DNA of 64,000 nt from Streptomyces abyssomicinicus. GTDB taxonomy: Bacteria; Actinomycetota; Actinomycetes; Streptomycetales; Streptomycetaceae. The notes under the pieces were generated by a model that saw only the letters and a list, made by a program, of their open reading frames with translations, did not search any database and was not told where the DNA came from. This document shows positions 25,941 through 34,921 of this stretch, piece by piece. The number at the start of each line of letters is the position of its first letter. The first letter of the stretch is position 1. The translations under genes were made by a program, and so were the position numbers. The stretch is taken from assembly GCF_008974245.1 (NCBI RefSeq), contig NZ_BBZI01000005.1, forward strand, positions 1,048,040 to 1,112,039, read 5' to 3'.

Positions 25941-28900
25941 CTACAGGTTCGAGCGGGCGATGAGCAGGATCTGGTTCCCCGGGGTGGACAAGGAGGACGC
26001 CACCAGGCTTTGCCATGCGGAAACCAGGTGGGAAACCGCCTGGGTGTAGTTCCGGTGCTGGTTCTGGAGGGCGTTGGCACAGGCGAGCAAGGCCGGACGG
26101 ACAGGGGCGAGGGCCCTGAGGTCCGAGGCATCGGGGTCGAGCGGGAGGAGGTCCAGCGTGCTGATGGCCTCATCGAGGACCTGTTGGATGTTGCGGACCG
26201 GGGTTTCACAACCGGTGTCGGAGCTCAGCAGATGGATGGCACGGAGGATTGAGGCGGCGGGGTCGTCGCTGGGCCGGACCTCCAAGGACAGGCCGTTCTC
26301 CGCGGTGTCGGCCAGGTGATCGCGGAAGGCCGAGTAGGGGATCCGGCCGTACGGCGGGATGCTGAGACGGGACGCCGCAATGCCGAGGGCGCGCAGACGG
26401 AGGCCGTGGAGGGGATCATGGTGAGCCGGGTGATGGTGCAGGGCCAGGTCCAGGGCGAGATCGAGGGTGAAGTCGGGGGTGGGGCCCGGCAGGTGATGGG
26501 AGGTGTCGGGGACGGTTGTGTACTCGAGCTGTAGCCGGTGGGACGACTCCGGGAAGAGCTCGTGGCGGGCGGGAAGGGGATCGTGATGGCCAAGGCTGTG
26601 GGCTGTGGTCAGGTGCCCGGCGAGGATCTGGGTCAGTTCGGGGAACAGGCCGGCTGTGGTGACGGCGACCCAGGTGGGGGTAAGGGGTTCGGGGCTGCGC
26701 AGCACTTGGAGGAGTGGACGGAGTGCCTCGGTGACGGGCCATGAGGAACGCAGGGTGGCGCGGTGGAGCGCCTCGTTGATGGCCGAGGCGTGGCTGGTCT
26801 CGAAGTCCGTTGGCCGGACCAGCCGACCGGTGATCTCGCAGAGGTGGTTCAGGGTGTCCGCGCAGGGCTGGAGCCGCGCTTCAGGTGAGCGACCCATGAG
26901 ATGTACGAGTCGCTCGACCGCCCGGCGAGCGGGGAAGTCCGGACGGTCGGAGACGTCGGCCAGAGCGCTGATCCGGCGCAGTTCGTCGGCCAGGTAACCC
27001 CGGATGCGGTCCTCCAGGTCGGGGCTCTCGACGCTTGCCGCGCAAACGGTCACGAGCCGGCTGAGGAGCCGCATCAGGGTGAGGCCGGGGGCCACGGCCA
27101 ACAAGGGGTGGAGCGCGGCCCTTCGGTGTCCGCTGGTGAGCGCAGCGCCGTATACCTGGGTCCAGGACACAACCCGGTCGGCATCGGCGGACGGGCAGCC
27201 GAGCTGGCGCAGTGCGAGGGCGGACGCCTCGAGGTCGGCAAGAGCGACCGAAGTGGCCTGACCTGACTCCAGGTCGTAGGGCCAGCGAGTCTCCGGCGGG
27301 CGGTGCAGTAGCGTCTGGGAGCTGTCCTGGGCCCACACGGTGTGGCCCGTGAGGGCGACGGACGCCTCGACGGCAAGGTCGGCGAGCTCGGCCGGAGTCG
27401 GCAGCCGGTGCACGGGGGAGCCGACCAAGGCGTTGAGCCAGGGAACGAAGAGCTGGGCGCCCCGCGCGTGGATGCCGACCGCCTCGCTGCCGGGGTTGCG
27501 CTCCGCCCTCGACGGGTGTCCGGCGGCGTTTGGTTCCTCGGGGAGCGAGCGCGAGGGGCGGAGGGTCTCTTGGTCGCGCAGAAACATCGCGTACAGGCTC
27601 CAGGACACCGGGCGAGTGCAGAGCAGCGTGCTGCCGTCGCCTACGGGCAAGGCATCGCGAAGGGCACGGGTGGCAACGATGCCGGACAGCACCCGGCGTC
27701 GTTCCGGGTCTGCGGTGTCGGCTCGCAGGGCCTCGGAGAGCCGGCCCCGGATCTCCGGCTCGACGATACGCGCGAGATCCTCGCAGTCCACGGCGAGGGC
27801 GAGGGAGTGGACGGTGCCGCGGTCCAGACAGGCGGCGATCACCGGGGTGGCGTCGTGGGTGGCAGCCCAAAGAAGGATGGTCTCCCGCCACCAGGGGTCT
27901 TCGATGACACTGGTGAGCACGGCCAGGTCGCCCGAGGACGAACCAAGCTGAGAAGCGGCGAGGTATTCCTGCAGGGTCAGGTGTGCGAAGCCGTACACCC
28001 CGTGCTCTCGCTCCACGAGAAGACCGCTCTTGAGGACCTCGCGCAGGAACACGGCCGGAGCCACCTGCCTGCCCACCTGGCTCAGCGGTCTGCGGATCGC
28101 GCCTGTCACCCCCGTCTCCGGCCAGTCCCGGACCCGTGCGTGCATCATGGCGAGCGCCAGGTGCTGGACGACGTGCTGCTTCTGCGCGCCGGTGAGCCCG
28201 GTGGCGTCGCTCAGCCCTTTGGCCTCGTAGCGCCGGTGCAGCATCACGTCGACCATCTCGTCGTACAACGCGGCTCGACTGTCGGGGAGTTTGCCCCGAT
28301 AGCGGTGCACGTTGGCCGTCATGGTCAGTAGCAGTGGGTTGGACGCGAGGTCGTAGAGGGCCGGCTGCCGGCGGAGTCGCGCCAGCAGGTCCTGAGCCAG
28401 GTTCCGGGCAACGGCTCGGACTTCGGGACCTGAGGCACCGCGCCGACGGCATTCGGTGGCGTATGACCACTGCTCGAGGAACAACTCGATCTGTGGGCCG
28501 GTGAACCGGCGCACCTGTAATACCTCAGCTCCCGGGAGGGGGTTGGACTCGTAACCGTGGGGACGGGCGGTGACGACGAACTGGTTGCCCGGGTAGCGCT
28601 GGATCTGGTGGGAGACCCAGGTGACGACCTTGGCGCGGGCGGCGGGGTCGCCGACTTCGTCGAGGCCGTCGAGCAGAACCAGACACTCCCCCCGCTCCAG
28701 ACGGCTGCACAGCCAGGAGGCTGGGACGTGCCCGTCGAGCCAGGGCGTGGACGCGGCCACATCGGGGAGCGGGGGTGGGGTGTCGGAGAGGAGTTGGGTG
28801 GTGTGGTCACGGAGGTAAAGAAGTACGGGGAGGCGGCTCGCTCCCCGGCGACGGAAAGGGGTCGAACCGTCGCAGAGTTCCAGGGCGGTCCTGCGCGCAA

Positions 28901-29408
28901 GGGTGGTCTTGCCGCAGCCGGGCCCGCCAATGACCGTCAGCACCTTGGCAGCGGCGTTCCGCTCGGCGTCGTCCAGGAACGAACGGAGTGTGCGTCGGGG
29001 TGCGGGAGAGGGAGGTGTCTGGGGCAGCGGGCCGACATGGAGTTCCCGGACGGCGGTGTGCAGCGGCTGTGAGGCGATGCTGACATCGACGTAGACCTGC
29101 CGCATACCGAAGACGAACTCGCTCTGTGTGGCGATGCCGACCGTCTCCATGTCCTGGACGGACGCCCGTAATTGGCGGAGATAGACCGAGCGGGGGTTGC
29201 CGCGCCGGACACGGGGCGCGTTGTTCGTCGCGGACTGCGGGGAGAAAATCTCGGTGTAGACGGCCAGCAGCGTGCCGACGCAGAGTGAGGCGTACAGCCA
29301 TGACCAGCTGAACCGCTCCTCGGACAGCACTTGGTTGGCCGCCACACTGAAGCTGAGTGCCAGACACGCCCCGTACAGAATCCGCAGACACGCCCGAACT
29401 CGTGGCAT
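25941..29408 (-). CDS. Membrane-anchored NACHT NTPase (STAND/NLR-like)
   Basis: The 1155-residue protein starts with two membrane helices (about residues 8-28 and 34-54). The NACHT domain follows: P-loop GGPGCGKT at 161-168, Walker B LVLLDGLDE at 243-251, sensor VVTARPHGY at 278-286, and FAHLTLQEYLAA at 475-486, the winged-helix signature. Residues about 590-700 (RPVSWSLYAMFLRD, VHRLPTPAELADLA, GHTVWAQDSS) resemble a degenerate formylglycine-generating-enzyme-like fold. The last 450 residues look alpha-helical. Bacterial NACHT proteins act as sensors that oligomerise on ligand binding, several of them in anti-phage defence. ATG 29408 follows AAGGGGG. The ligand and the effector output are not apparent. 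It is a single-gene unit. Confidence 0.85.
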   Translation of the reverse strand: MPRVRACLRILYGACLALSFSVAANQVLSEERFSWSWLYASLCVGTLLAVYTEIFSPQSATNNAPRVRRGNPRSVYLRQLRASVQDMETVGIATQSEFVFGMRQVYVDVSIASQPLHTAVRELHVGPLPQTPPSPAPRRTLRSFLDDAERNAAAKVLTVIGGPGCGKTTLARRTALELCDGSTPFRRRGASRLPVLLYLRDHTTQLLSDTPPPLPDVAASTPWLDGHVPASWLCSRLERGECLVLLDGLDEVGDPAARAKVVTWVSHQIQRYPGNQFVVTARPHGYESNPLPGAEVLQVRRFTGPQIELFLEQWSYATECRRRGASGPEVRAVARNLAQDLLARLRRQPALYDLASNPLLLTMTANVHRYRGKLPDSRAALYDEMVDVMLHRRYEAKGLSDATGLTGAQKQHVVQHLALAMMHARVRDWPETGVTGAIRRPLSQVGRQVAPAVFLREVLKSGLLVEREHGVYGFAHLTLQEYLAASQLGSSSGDLAVLTSVIEDPWWRETILLWAATHDATPVIAACLDRGTVHSLALAVDCEDLARIVEPEIRGRLSEALRADTADPERRRVLSGIVATRALRDALPVGDGSTLLCTRPVSWSLYAMFLRDQETLRPSRSLPEEPNAAGHPSRAERNPGSEAVGIHARGAQLFVPWLNALVGSPVHRLPTPAELADLAVEASVALTGHTVWAQDSSQTLLHRPPETRWPYDLESGQATSVALADLEASALALRQLGCPSADADRVVSWTQVYGAALTSGHRRAALHPLLAVAPGLTLMRLLSRLVTVCAASVESPDLEDRIRGYLADELRRISALADVSDRPDFPARRAVERLVHLMGRSPEARLQPCADTLNHLCEITGRLVRPTDFETSHASAINEALHRATLRSSWPVTEALRPLLQVLRSPEPLTPTWVAVTTAGLFPELTQILAGHLTTAHSLGHHDPLPARHELFPESSHRLQLEYTTVPDTSHHLPGPTPDFTLDLALDLALHHHPAHHDPLHGLRLRALGIAASRLSIPPYGRIPYSAFRDHLADTAENGLSLEVRPSDDPAASILRAIHLLSSDTGCETPVRNIQQVLDEAISTLDLLPLDPDASDLRALAPVRPALLACANALQNQHRNYTQAVSHLVSAWQSLVASSLSTPGNQILLIARSNL

Positions 29409-29893
29409 TCCCACCCCCTTGCCCGGGAGGGTAATGGAAGGCGGGACGGTGGTGAAGAACCTCGGCGAACGGGACGGGGTGGGCGAAAGGGCTCGACAAG
29501 GCTGGTGAGTTGGGTCGGCCCGCCAGGGATGCCGCCTGCCCCTTCGTCCTCGCTTCACTCGGCCCGACCAGTGGCTTTGTCACCCGATCAGCCCGTCGGG
29601 CGGGACGTGTCGATGGGCGCCGCCGACGGCTCGTCTGCGCTGGATCCGGGAGGCGGGCAGAGGTGCCGACGTTCGGGTTGTCGAGAGGCGCGAGCCGGCT
29701 GCGGCCTTGGCCGAGGCGGCGGGTCAGGGAGCCGGCCCGGTTGCGGACGTCCCCGCGCACCCCACGGTATGCACTCCGGGGATCGCTGTGCCGCGGCCGC
29801 CGCCTACGGGGGCCTTCTCCGTCGAGCACGCTTCGGCCGACTGACGCCAACTCCCGCCGGGCCGCGCGGCCCGGCGGGACTTCGGACACGGGG
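29409..29893 (-). other. Gene-free stretch with IS debris
   Basis: No intact gene is present. The middle (29580-29705) is a degenerate transposase end. The left part should contain the promoter of the NACHT gene, and the right part follows the stop of the acyl-CoA dehydrogenase gene. Confidence 0.5.
29580..29705 (-). pseudogene. Transposase 3' end relic (copy of relic A)
   Basis: The minus strand encodes SRLAPLDNPNV, matching GQLAPLDDPNV near the end of relic A (7096-7380). After a one-base shift it gives RIQRRRAVGG, matching RIQRKQAVGG. The copy is more decayed than relic A. Confidence 0.7.
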
Positions 29894-31054
29894 TCACGCC
29901 ATCGCGTTCACGCCCGTGAGCGCGCGCCCGATGATGAGCTTCTGCACCTGGCTGGTGCCCTCGTAGAGGGTGAGGACGCGTGCGTCGCGGAGGTACTTGC
30001 CGACCGGGTACTCGTCGATGAAGCCGTAACCGCCGAACACCTGGAGGCAGTTGTTGCTGACCCGCACGGCCGTCTCGGCCGCGTGGTACTTGGCCGCCGA
30101 GGCGTCGGTCGCGTACTCCTTGGGCCCGGCTCCCGCGTCGGCCATCCGGGCGACCTGGTGGGTGAGCAGCCGGGAGGCGTGGACGTCGACGGCGGCGTCG
30201 GCGAGCAGCTCCTGCACCAGCTGGAAGGAGGCGATCGGCTTGCCGAACTGTTCCCGCTCGGTGGAGTAGGCGACGGCGGCGTCGAGCGCTGCCTGAGCGA
30301 CGCCGACGGCTCCCGCGGCCACCGAGATCCGCCCGCGCGAGAGCGCGCCGAGCGCGATGCCGAGCCCCTTGCCGACCTCGCCGATGCGGGCGGAGTCGGG
30401 CACCCGGACCCCGTCGAGGGAGAGTTCGGCGGTCGCCTGGCCGCGGAGGCCGAGCTTGCCGTGGATCTCCGTGGCGGTGAAGCCGGGGGTGTCGGTCGGG
30501 ACCAGGAAGGCGGTGACGGCGCTCTCGCCGGTGCGGGCGAAGAGGAGGGCGACCTTGGCCCAGGTGCCGTTGGTGATGAACATCTTGGTCCCGTTGATCA
30601 CCCAGTCGTCGCCGTCGCGGGTCGCGCGGGTGGCCAGGGAGCCGGCGTCGGAGCCGGTGCCGGGCTCGGTGAGGGCGAAGCAGCCCAGCGCCTCGCCGCT
30701 GACCAGCCGCGGCACCCACTCCTGCTTCTGCGCCTCGGTGCCGTGCGAGACGATGGTCTTGGTGACCAGGCCGAGCGAGACCGAGACGATGCCCCGCACC
30801 GAGGAGTCGCCCCGCCCGAGTTCCTCGGTGACCAGGACGTAGGAGAGCATGTCGGCCTCCACGCCGCCGTACTCCTCGGGGATGCCGAGGCCGAGGAAGC
30901 CCAGTTCGCCGAGGCGTTTGACGATGCGCGGGTCCACCCGTTCGTCGCGGTCCCAGTCGCGGGCGTGCGGAACGATCTCGGTGTCGACGAACTCCGCGGC
31001 CATGGCCCGGATGTCGCGCTGGGTCTCGGTCAGACCGAAGTCCCTTGAGAACAC
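29894..31054 (-). CDS. Acyl-CoA dehydrogenase
   Basis: The 386-residue protein is a complete acyl-CoA dehydrogenase: GELGFLGLGIPEEYGGVEAD in the N-terminal helical domain, the FAD/substrate strand CFALTEPGTGSDAGSL, FITNGTWAKVA, and the C-terminal catalytic region QVFGGYGFIDEYPVGK and LTLYEGTSQVQ with the general-base Glu. It oxidises an acyl-CoA to its 2,3-enoyl-CoA and passes electrons to ETF. Starts with GTG 31054 after GGGAGAAG. It is the last gene of a minus-strand operon with the hydroxyacyl-CoA dehydrogenase and CoA-transferase genes, so it acts on the acid that the CoA-transferase activates. Confidence 0.9.
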   Translation of the reverse strand: MFSRDFGLTETQRDIRAMAAEFVDTEIVPHARDWDRDERVDPRIVKRLGELGFLGLGIPEEYGGVEADMLSYVLVTEELGRGDSSVRGIVSVSLGLVTKTIVSHGTEAQKQEWVPRLVSGEALGCFALTEPGTGSDAGSLATRATRDGDDWVINGTKMFITNGTWAKVALLFARTGESAVTAFLVPTDTPGFTATEIHGKLGLRGQATAELSLDGVRVPDSARIGEVGKGLGIALGALSRGRISVAAGAVGVAQAALDAAVAYSTEREQFGKPIASFQLVQELLADAAVDVHASRLLTHQVARMADAGAGPKEYATDASAAKYHAAETAVRVSNNCLQVFGGYGFIDEYPVGKYLRDARVLTLYEGTSQVQKLIIGRALTGVNAMA

Positions 31055-31152
31055 TGTGTCTTCTCCCGTGGTTCCGTGAGTGAGGCAAGGGCCGGCAGGC
31101 GCGGCCTCTTGAGAGGGGGTGTCGTGAGGTGCGGGCCGCGGCGGCCGGGCCG

Positions 31153-32739
31153 TCAGGGGCCGGCGTGCGGAGGGGCGGCGTGCGGCGGGACGGTACCGAG
31201 TTCCGTGAGCGGCAGCCCGAGCTGGGCCCGCTCGGTGACCCAGCGGGTCGGGCGGTAGCGGGGGTCTCCGGTGGCGGCGTGCAGGCGCTGCTGCAGGGTG
31301 AGGACGCGCCGCACGCCGATCAGGTCGCCCCAGGCCAGCGGCCCTCGCGGGTAGCCCAGACCGGCCGTGACCGCCGCGTCGACGGCGTCGGGAGCGGCGA
31401 TTGACCGCTCGGCGATGGACGCAGCCACCCCGACGACGGAGGCGAGCAGCCGCTGCGCCACCGAGCCGGGCGTGTCGCGGACCACGGTCACCCGGCGGGG
31501 TTCCGCGGCGTCGCCCGCGCCCTCCGCGCCCGCGCCCGGGCCCTCGGCCAGTGCGAGCACGGCCCGCGCGTCCCGCACGGCGTCCGGCGCCGTCGCCGGG
31601 GTGAGGGCGAGGACCCGGCGGCCGGTGGGGACGGAGAGCGGGTCGACGCCCAGCGTCCGGTCCGGCGGCAGCGAGGCGGCGGCCACGGCCGAGGACACGG
31701 TCGTGCCCCAGGTGGGGACCAGGACCAGGGCCCGTGCCGAGGGTTCCGGCGTGGTCTCCAGGAAGGCTCCGGCGCGGGTCAGCGCCTGGCGCAGCGCGTC
31801 GGCGTCCGGGCCCTCGCCGTGGACCAGGACGGGGCGCGCCGTGTCACCGGTGACCGGCTCCTCCGGCACGGCGGCGGGCGCGGGGTCCCCGTCGCCGTAC
31901 GGGTAGAAGCCGCGGCCGGTCTTGCGGCCGTGCAGTCCGGCGGCCACCCGGCCGGGCGTGAGGAACGAGGGGCGGAGTCGGTCGGAGTGCCGGAAGCCGT
32001 GCCAGATGGAGTCGATCACGGCCGCGGTGACGTCCAGACCGGTGAGATCCATCAGCTCGAACGGGCCCATGCGCAGGCCCAGTACGTCGCGCGCGACGCG
32101 GTCGATGCCCACGGTGTCGGCGACCGACTCCTCCAGCAGGGCCAGCGCCTCGGTGACGAGCCCGCGGCCGGCGTGGTTGACGAGGAACCCCGGGGTGTCG
32201 GCCACGACCACCGCCGCGTGTCCGGTGTCCTGGACCAGCTCCACCAGGGCCGAGGGGATGTCCGGCCGGGTCAGCGCGCCCGGGACCACCTCGACGATCT
32301 TCATCAGCGGCACGGGGTTGAAGAAGTGCAGCCCGGCCAGACGCGTGGGGTCCGAGAGTCCGGCGGCGATCTGTGTGACCGGCAGGGAGGAGGTGTTGGT
32401 CGCGAAGACGGTCCGCGCGGGCAGGACCCGCTCCAGCGCCCGGAACAGGTCCGTCTTGGTGGCCAGGTCCTCGCGGACCGCCTCGACGACGAGGTCGACC
32501 TCCTCGCCCGGAGCGGCCGGGTCGTCGAGCGGGACCAGCCGCGCGACGGCGGCGGCCGCCTCCGCGGGGGTGGTCCTGCCCTTCGCCGCGGCCCGTTCGA
32601 GCATGGCGCGGACGAAGCCGACGGCCTCCGGCACGGCTTCCGGGCGGGCGTCGCACAGCTCGACGGTGTGGCCCGCGGCCACCGCCCACTGGGCGATGCC
32701 CCGGCCCATGACGCCGGCGCCGGCAATCCTGATACGCAC
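31153..32739 (-). CDS. 3-hydroxyacyl-CoA dehydrogenase, two-domain PaaH-like
   Basis: The 528-residue protein has the NAD-binding N-terminus RIAGAGVMGRGIAQWAVAAG, the catalytic region LAGLHFFNPVPLMKIVEVV (catalytic His), and DTPGFLVNHAGRGLVTEAL. A second HADH C-terminal domain follows (SVAQRLLASVVGVAASIAER, then GLGYPRGPLAWGDLIG). This duplicated layout is that of PaaH/PaaC-type dehydrogenases, which oxidise 3-hydroxyacyl-CoA intermediates such as 3-hydroxyadipyl-CoA. GTG 32739 is preceded by GGAGGAAG. It lies between the acyl-CoA dehydrogenase and CoA-transferase genes. Substrate not proven. Confidence 0.88.
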   Translation of the reverse strand: MRIRIAGAGVMGRGIAQWAVAAGHTVELCDARPEAVPEAVGFVRAMLERAAAKGRTTPAEAAAAVARLVPLDDPAAPGEEVDLVVEAVREDLATKTDLFRALERVLPARTVFATNTSSLPVTQIAAGLSDPTRLAGLHFFNPVPLMKIVEVVPGALTRPDIPSALVELVQDTGHAAVVVADTPGFLVNHAGRGLVTEALALLEESVADTVGIDRVARDVLGLRMGPFELMDLTGLDVTAAVIDSIWHGFRHSDRLRPSFLTPGRVAAGLHGRKTGRGFYPYGDGDPAPAAVPEEPVTGDTARPVLVHGEGPDADALRQALTRAGAFLETTPEPSARALVLVPTWGTTVSSAVAAASLPPDRTLGVDPLSVPTGRRVLALTPATAPDAVRDARAVLALAEGPGAGAEGAGDAAEPRRVTVVRDTPGSVAQRLLASVVGVAASIAERSIAAPDAVDAAVTAGLGYPRGPLAWGDLIGVRRVLTLQQRLHAATGDPRYRPTRWVTERAQLGLPLTELGTVPPHAAPPHAGP

Positions 32740-32771
32740 CTGCTTCCTCCTTCTCACGCGTGTTTCTTGTC

Positions 32772-32803
32772 GGCGATGCGGTCGTTCGGCGATGCGGTCG
32801 TTC
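32772..32803 (+). repeat. 16-base tandem duplication
   Basis: Two exact copies of GGCGATGCGGTCGTTC lie head to tail between the CoA-transferase beta and hydroxyacyl-CoA dehydrogenase genes. Nothing indicates a function. Confidence 0.8.
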
Positions 32804-32825
32804 GGCGCCGAGCCCTGTGGCGGGT

Positions 32826-33728
32826 TCAGCGCAGGTAGACGCGGCCCGGGTCGACGTCCTCGCGCAGCAGGCGCAGTTCGGAGGCGGTCGGCGGCTCGAT
32901 GGTCGCGAGGGCGTCGGCGACCTGGAGGTCCCAGCCGGTGGCGGCCCTGACCTGCTCGGCGGTGACGCCCGGGTGGGTCGCCACCAGCCGCAGTTCCTCG
33001 CCGACGCCGGCGCGGGCCAGGATGCCGAGGTCGGTGATGACCCGGGTCACGCCCGCGCCGAGCGGGCGGATGCCCTCGGCCAGGGCGCGGTCCGGGCCCG
33101 GAGAGGTGCAGAAGTCGAGTTCGGCGGTGAAGGAGCGCGGGGTGTGGCGGCGCATCACCACGAAGACCTCGCGGGAGTTGGCCATGACCTCCATGGCCCC
33201 GCCCGGTCCGGGCAGCCGGACCGACGGCCTGTCCCAACGATCGCCGATGACCGACGAGTTGAGGTTTCCCCACTTGTCGATCTGCGCGGCGCCGAGGAAC
33301 CCGACGTCGATGTGACCGCCTTGGAGGACGTAGCCGAACAGCGCGGGCATCGACAGCACGGCCTCCGCGCCGGTGATGAGCACGGCGTCGGCGATGGTCT
33401 CGGGCAGGTGCGACGGATGGGCGCCGCAGACCCCGGACTCGTAGACGATCTCGACCTCGGGGGCGACGGTGAGCTGGGCGAGCGCGGTGGCGAGTGTCGG
33501 CAGGCCGATGCCGGCGAAGACGGTGCGCCGGCCCGCCAGTTCGCGCGAGGCGACCACCGACAGCAGCTCGGAGGAGGTCACCGGCTCACGGGACGCCGAA
33601 CCGGTGGCAGGGCCGTCGGTCGAACCGGTGGCAGGGCCGTCGGCCGAGACGGTGGCAGGGGCGTCGGCAGGGGCGGTGCTCGCGCCGTCGGGAGCGTGCG
33701 GTGCGGTCGCGGAGGCGGCGGCGTTCAT
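32826..33728 (-). CDS. CoA-transferase beta subunit
   Basis: The 300-residue protein has LAGRRTVFAGIGLPTLATAL, EIVYESGVCGAHP (with the Glu that forms the acyl-enzyme intermediate in this family), GGHIDVGFLGAAQIDKWGNL and GPGGAMEVMANSR, all typical of the beta chain of family I CoA-transferases (GctB/CatJ-like). With the alpha subunit it would move CoA from a donor such as succinyl-CoA to an organic acid. The first 45 residues are a low-complexity DGPATGSTDGPATG-type extension not needed for activity. ATG 33728 follows GAGGAGAGG, 29 bases after the alpha gene. Confidence 0.85.
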   Translation of the reverse strand: MNAAASATAPHAPDGASTAPADAPATVSADGPATGSTDGPATGSASREPVTSSELLSVVASRELAGRRTVFAGIGLPTLATALAQLTVAPEVEIVYESGVCGAHPSHLPETIADAVLITGAEAVLSMPALFGYVLQGGHIDVGFLGAAQIDKWGNLNSSVIGDRWDRPSVRLPGPGGAMEVMANSREVFVVMRRHTPRSFTAELDFCTSPGPDRALAEGIRPLGAGVTRVITDLGILARAGVGEELRLVATHPGVTAEQVRAATGWDLQVADALATIEPPTASELRLLREDVDPGRVYLR

Positions 33729-33757
33729 GTCCCTCTCCTCTACTCGTTCGTTCCGTG

Positions 33758-34753
33758 TCACAGACGCCGCCCGTAGTTGACGGGCAGGCTGAGGGCGTCG
33801 CCGACGGCCAGGCCGGCCCAGTGCTCCTCGCCGAGCATGGCGACGTACTCCGCGTGGTCACGCGTACCGAGGACCCACCGCTGCATCCATTCCTGGAGGC
33901 GTTCGGGGTCCTTGCTGATGTGCGACCAGGACCGGTAGAAGGCGTTGTCCCGGTCGTAGTAGCCCTGGGCGAAGGAGGGATGGGCGCCTCGCGGGCAGGC
34001 GACGACGGCGTCCACGGCGTGCGCGGGGATGACCGTCCGGTTGGGGTCGGAGCGGACGACCTCGTCGTCGACGACCTCCTCCACGACCACCACGGCCCTG
34101 CGGGCCGCGAAGACCGCTTCCGCCTGGACGCCCGTCAGCCCCCAGATCTGGGTGTTGCCGGCCCGGTCGGCGCGCTGTGCGTGCACGATCGTGACGTCGG
34201 GGTTGACGGGCGGCACCACATGGATGCGCTCCTCCTGCCCGTCGGGTCCGGGGTAGGGCGACGTGACCGTGCGGATGCCGTCGTTGACGGATGCCAGGTC
34301 GCTTCCGGCGTAGGACCGCAGCGGGTAGAAGGGCAGCCGCTGGGCGCCCGCCAGGTAGCGGCAGACCATGCCGTAGTGGCTGTACTCCTCGAACTCCAGC
34401 GGTTCGGGCAGCGCGTGCTCGATGCGGCGGCGCAGCTCGCCCAGCGAACCGGCCGAGGAGTTGCCCACGAACGAGGACACCAGCTTCGACACGCACCCGC
34501 CCGCCAGCATCTGGTCCACCACGATGTCGGCGGTCATGCGGACGACGGTGAGGTTCCTGCGGCCCTGCCGGACGATCTCGTGCCCGGCGGCGGTCGGGAT
34601 GAGGTGCGTGAAGCCCTCGATCGCGACGGTGTCGCCGTCGTGGACGAAGGCGGCGATCGCGTCCCGCATCGTCATCGTCTTGTCCGCGACCGGTCGCGCG
34701 GCGGGCGCGGGCGCGGGTGCCGTGGCGGGGACTGCCGGGTCGTCCGGTCCCAT
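33758..34753 (-). CDS. CoA-transferase alpha subunit
   Basis: The 331-residue protein contains MTMRDAIAAFVHDGDTVAIE and GFTHLIPTAAGHEIVRQGRR, the CoA-binding N-terminus of family I CoA-transferase alpha chains (GctA/CatI-like), then KLVSSFVGNSSAG and PVNPDVTIVHAQRADRAGNT. It pairs with the beta subunit encoded directly downstream. Residues 1-25 are Ala/Pro-rich and may be disordered. ATG 34753 follows GAGGGAG. This is the first gene of the minus-strand operon. It diverges from the LysR gene across a 168-base region with a LysR-type site, so the operon is probably activated by that regulator in response to a pathway intermediate. Confidence 0.85.
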   Translation of the reverse strand: MGPDDPAVPATAPAPAPAARPVADKTMTMRDAIAAFVHDGDTVAIEGFTHLIPTAAGHEIVRQGRRNLTVVRMTADIVVDQMLAGGCVSKLVSSFVGNSSAGSLGELRRRIEHALPEPLEFEEYSHYGMVCRYLAGAQRLPFYPLRSYAGSDLASVNDGIRTVTSPYPGPDGQEERIHVVPPVNPDVTIVHAQRADRAGNTQIWGLTGVQAEAVFAARRAVVVVEEVVDDEVVRSDPNRTVIPAHAVDAVVACPRGAHPSFAQGYYDRDNAFYRSWSHISKDPERLQEWMQRWVLGTRDHAEYVAMLGEEHWAGLAVGDALSLPVNYGRRL

Positions 34754-34807
34754 GGTGGTGCTCCCTCGGCGTCATGGAAATCAAGGTCTCCACACCGTGC
34801 CAGCACC

Positions 34808-34833
34808 TATTGATTAGTGTCCAATACCGAATT
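34808..34833 (+). promoter_or_regulatory. Probable LysR-type operator in the divergent promoter
   Basis: TATTG and CAATA (34808-34812 and 34822-34826) form a spaced dyad typical of LysR sites (T-N11-A). Overlapping it, the minus strand reads AATTCGGTATTGGAC, and a near-identical AATTAGATATTGGAC lies at 35857-35871 before the thiolase gene. AT-rich islands of this type are rare in this genome. Confidence 0.65.
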
Positions 34834-34921
34834 AAGGTCGCACTGATACCGCAGGCATATCAATCGCGCGGGCACGTCCGCCGGGCGGCCCGACCAGCCG
34901 ACCAGCACCGGGAAGCCGCCC

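Noticed and set aside
32826..34753. CoA-transferase pair as the IpdAB steroid-ring hydrolase
   Set aside because: The Glu of the transferase reaction (ESGVCG) is present and no other steroid-ring genes are nearby.
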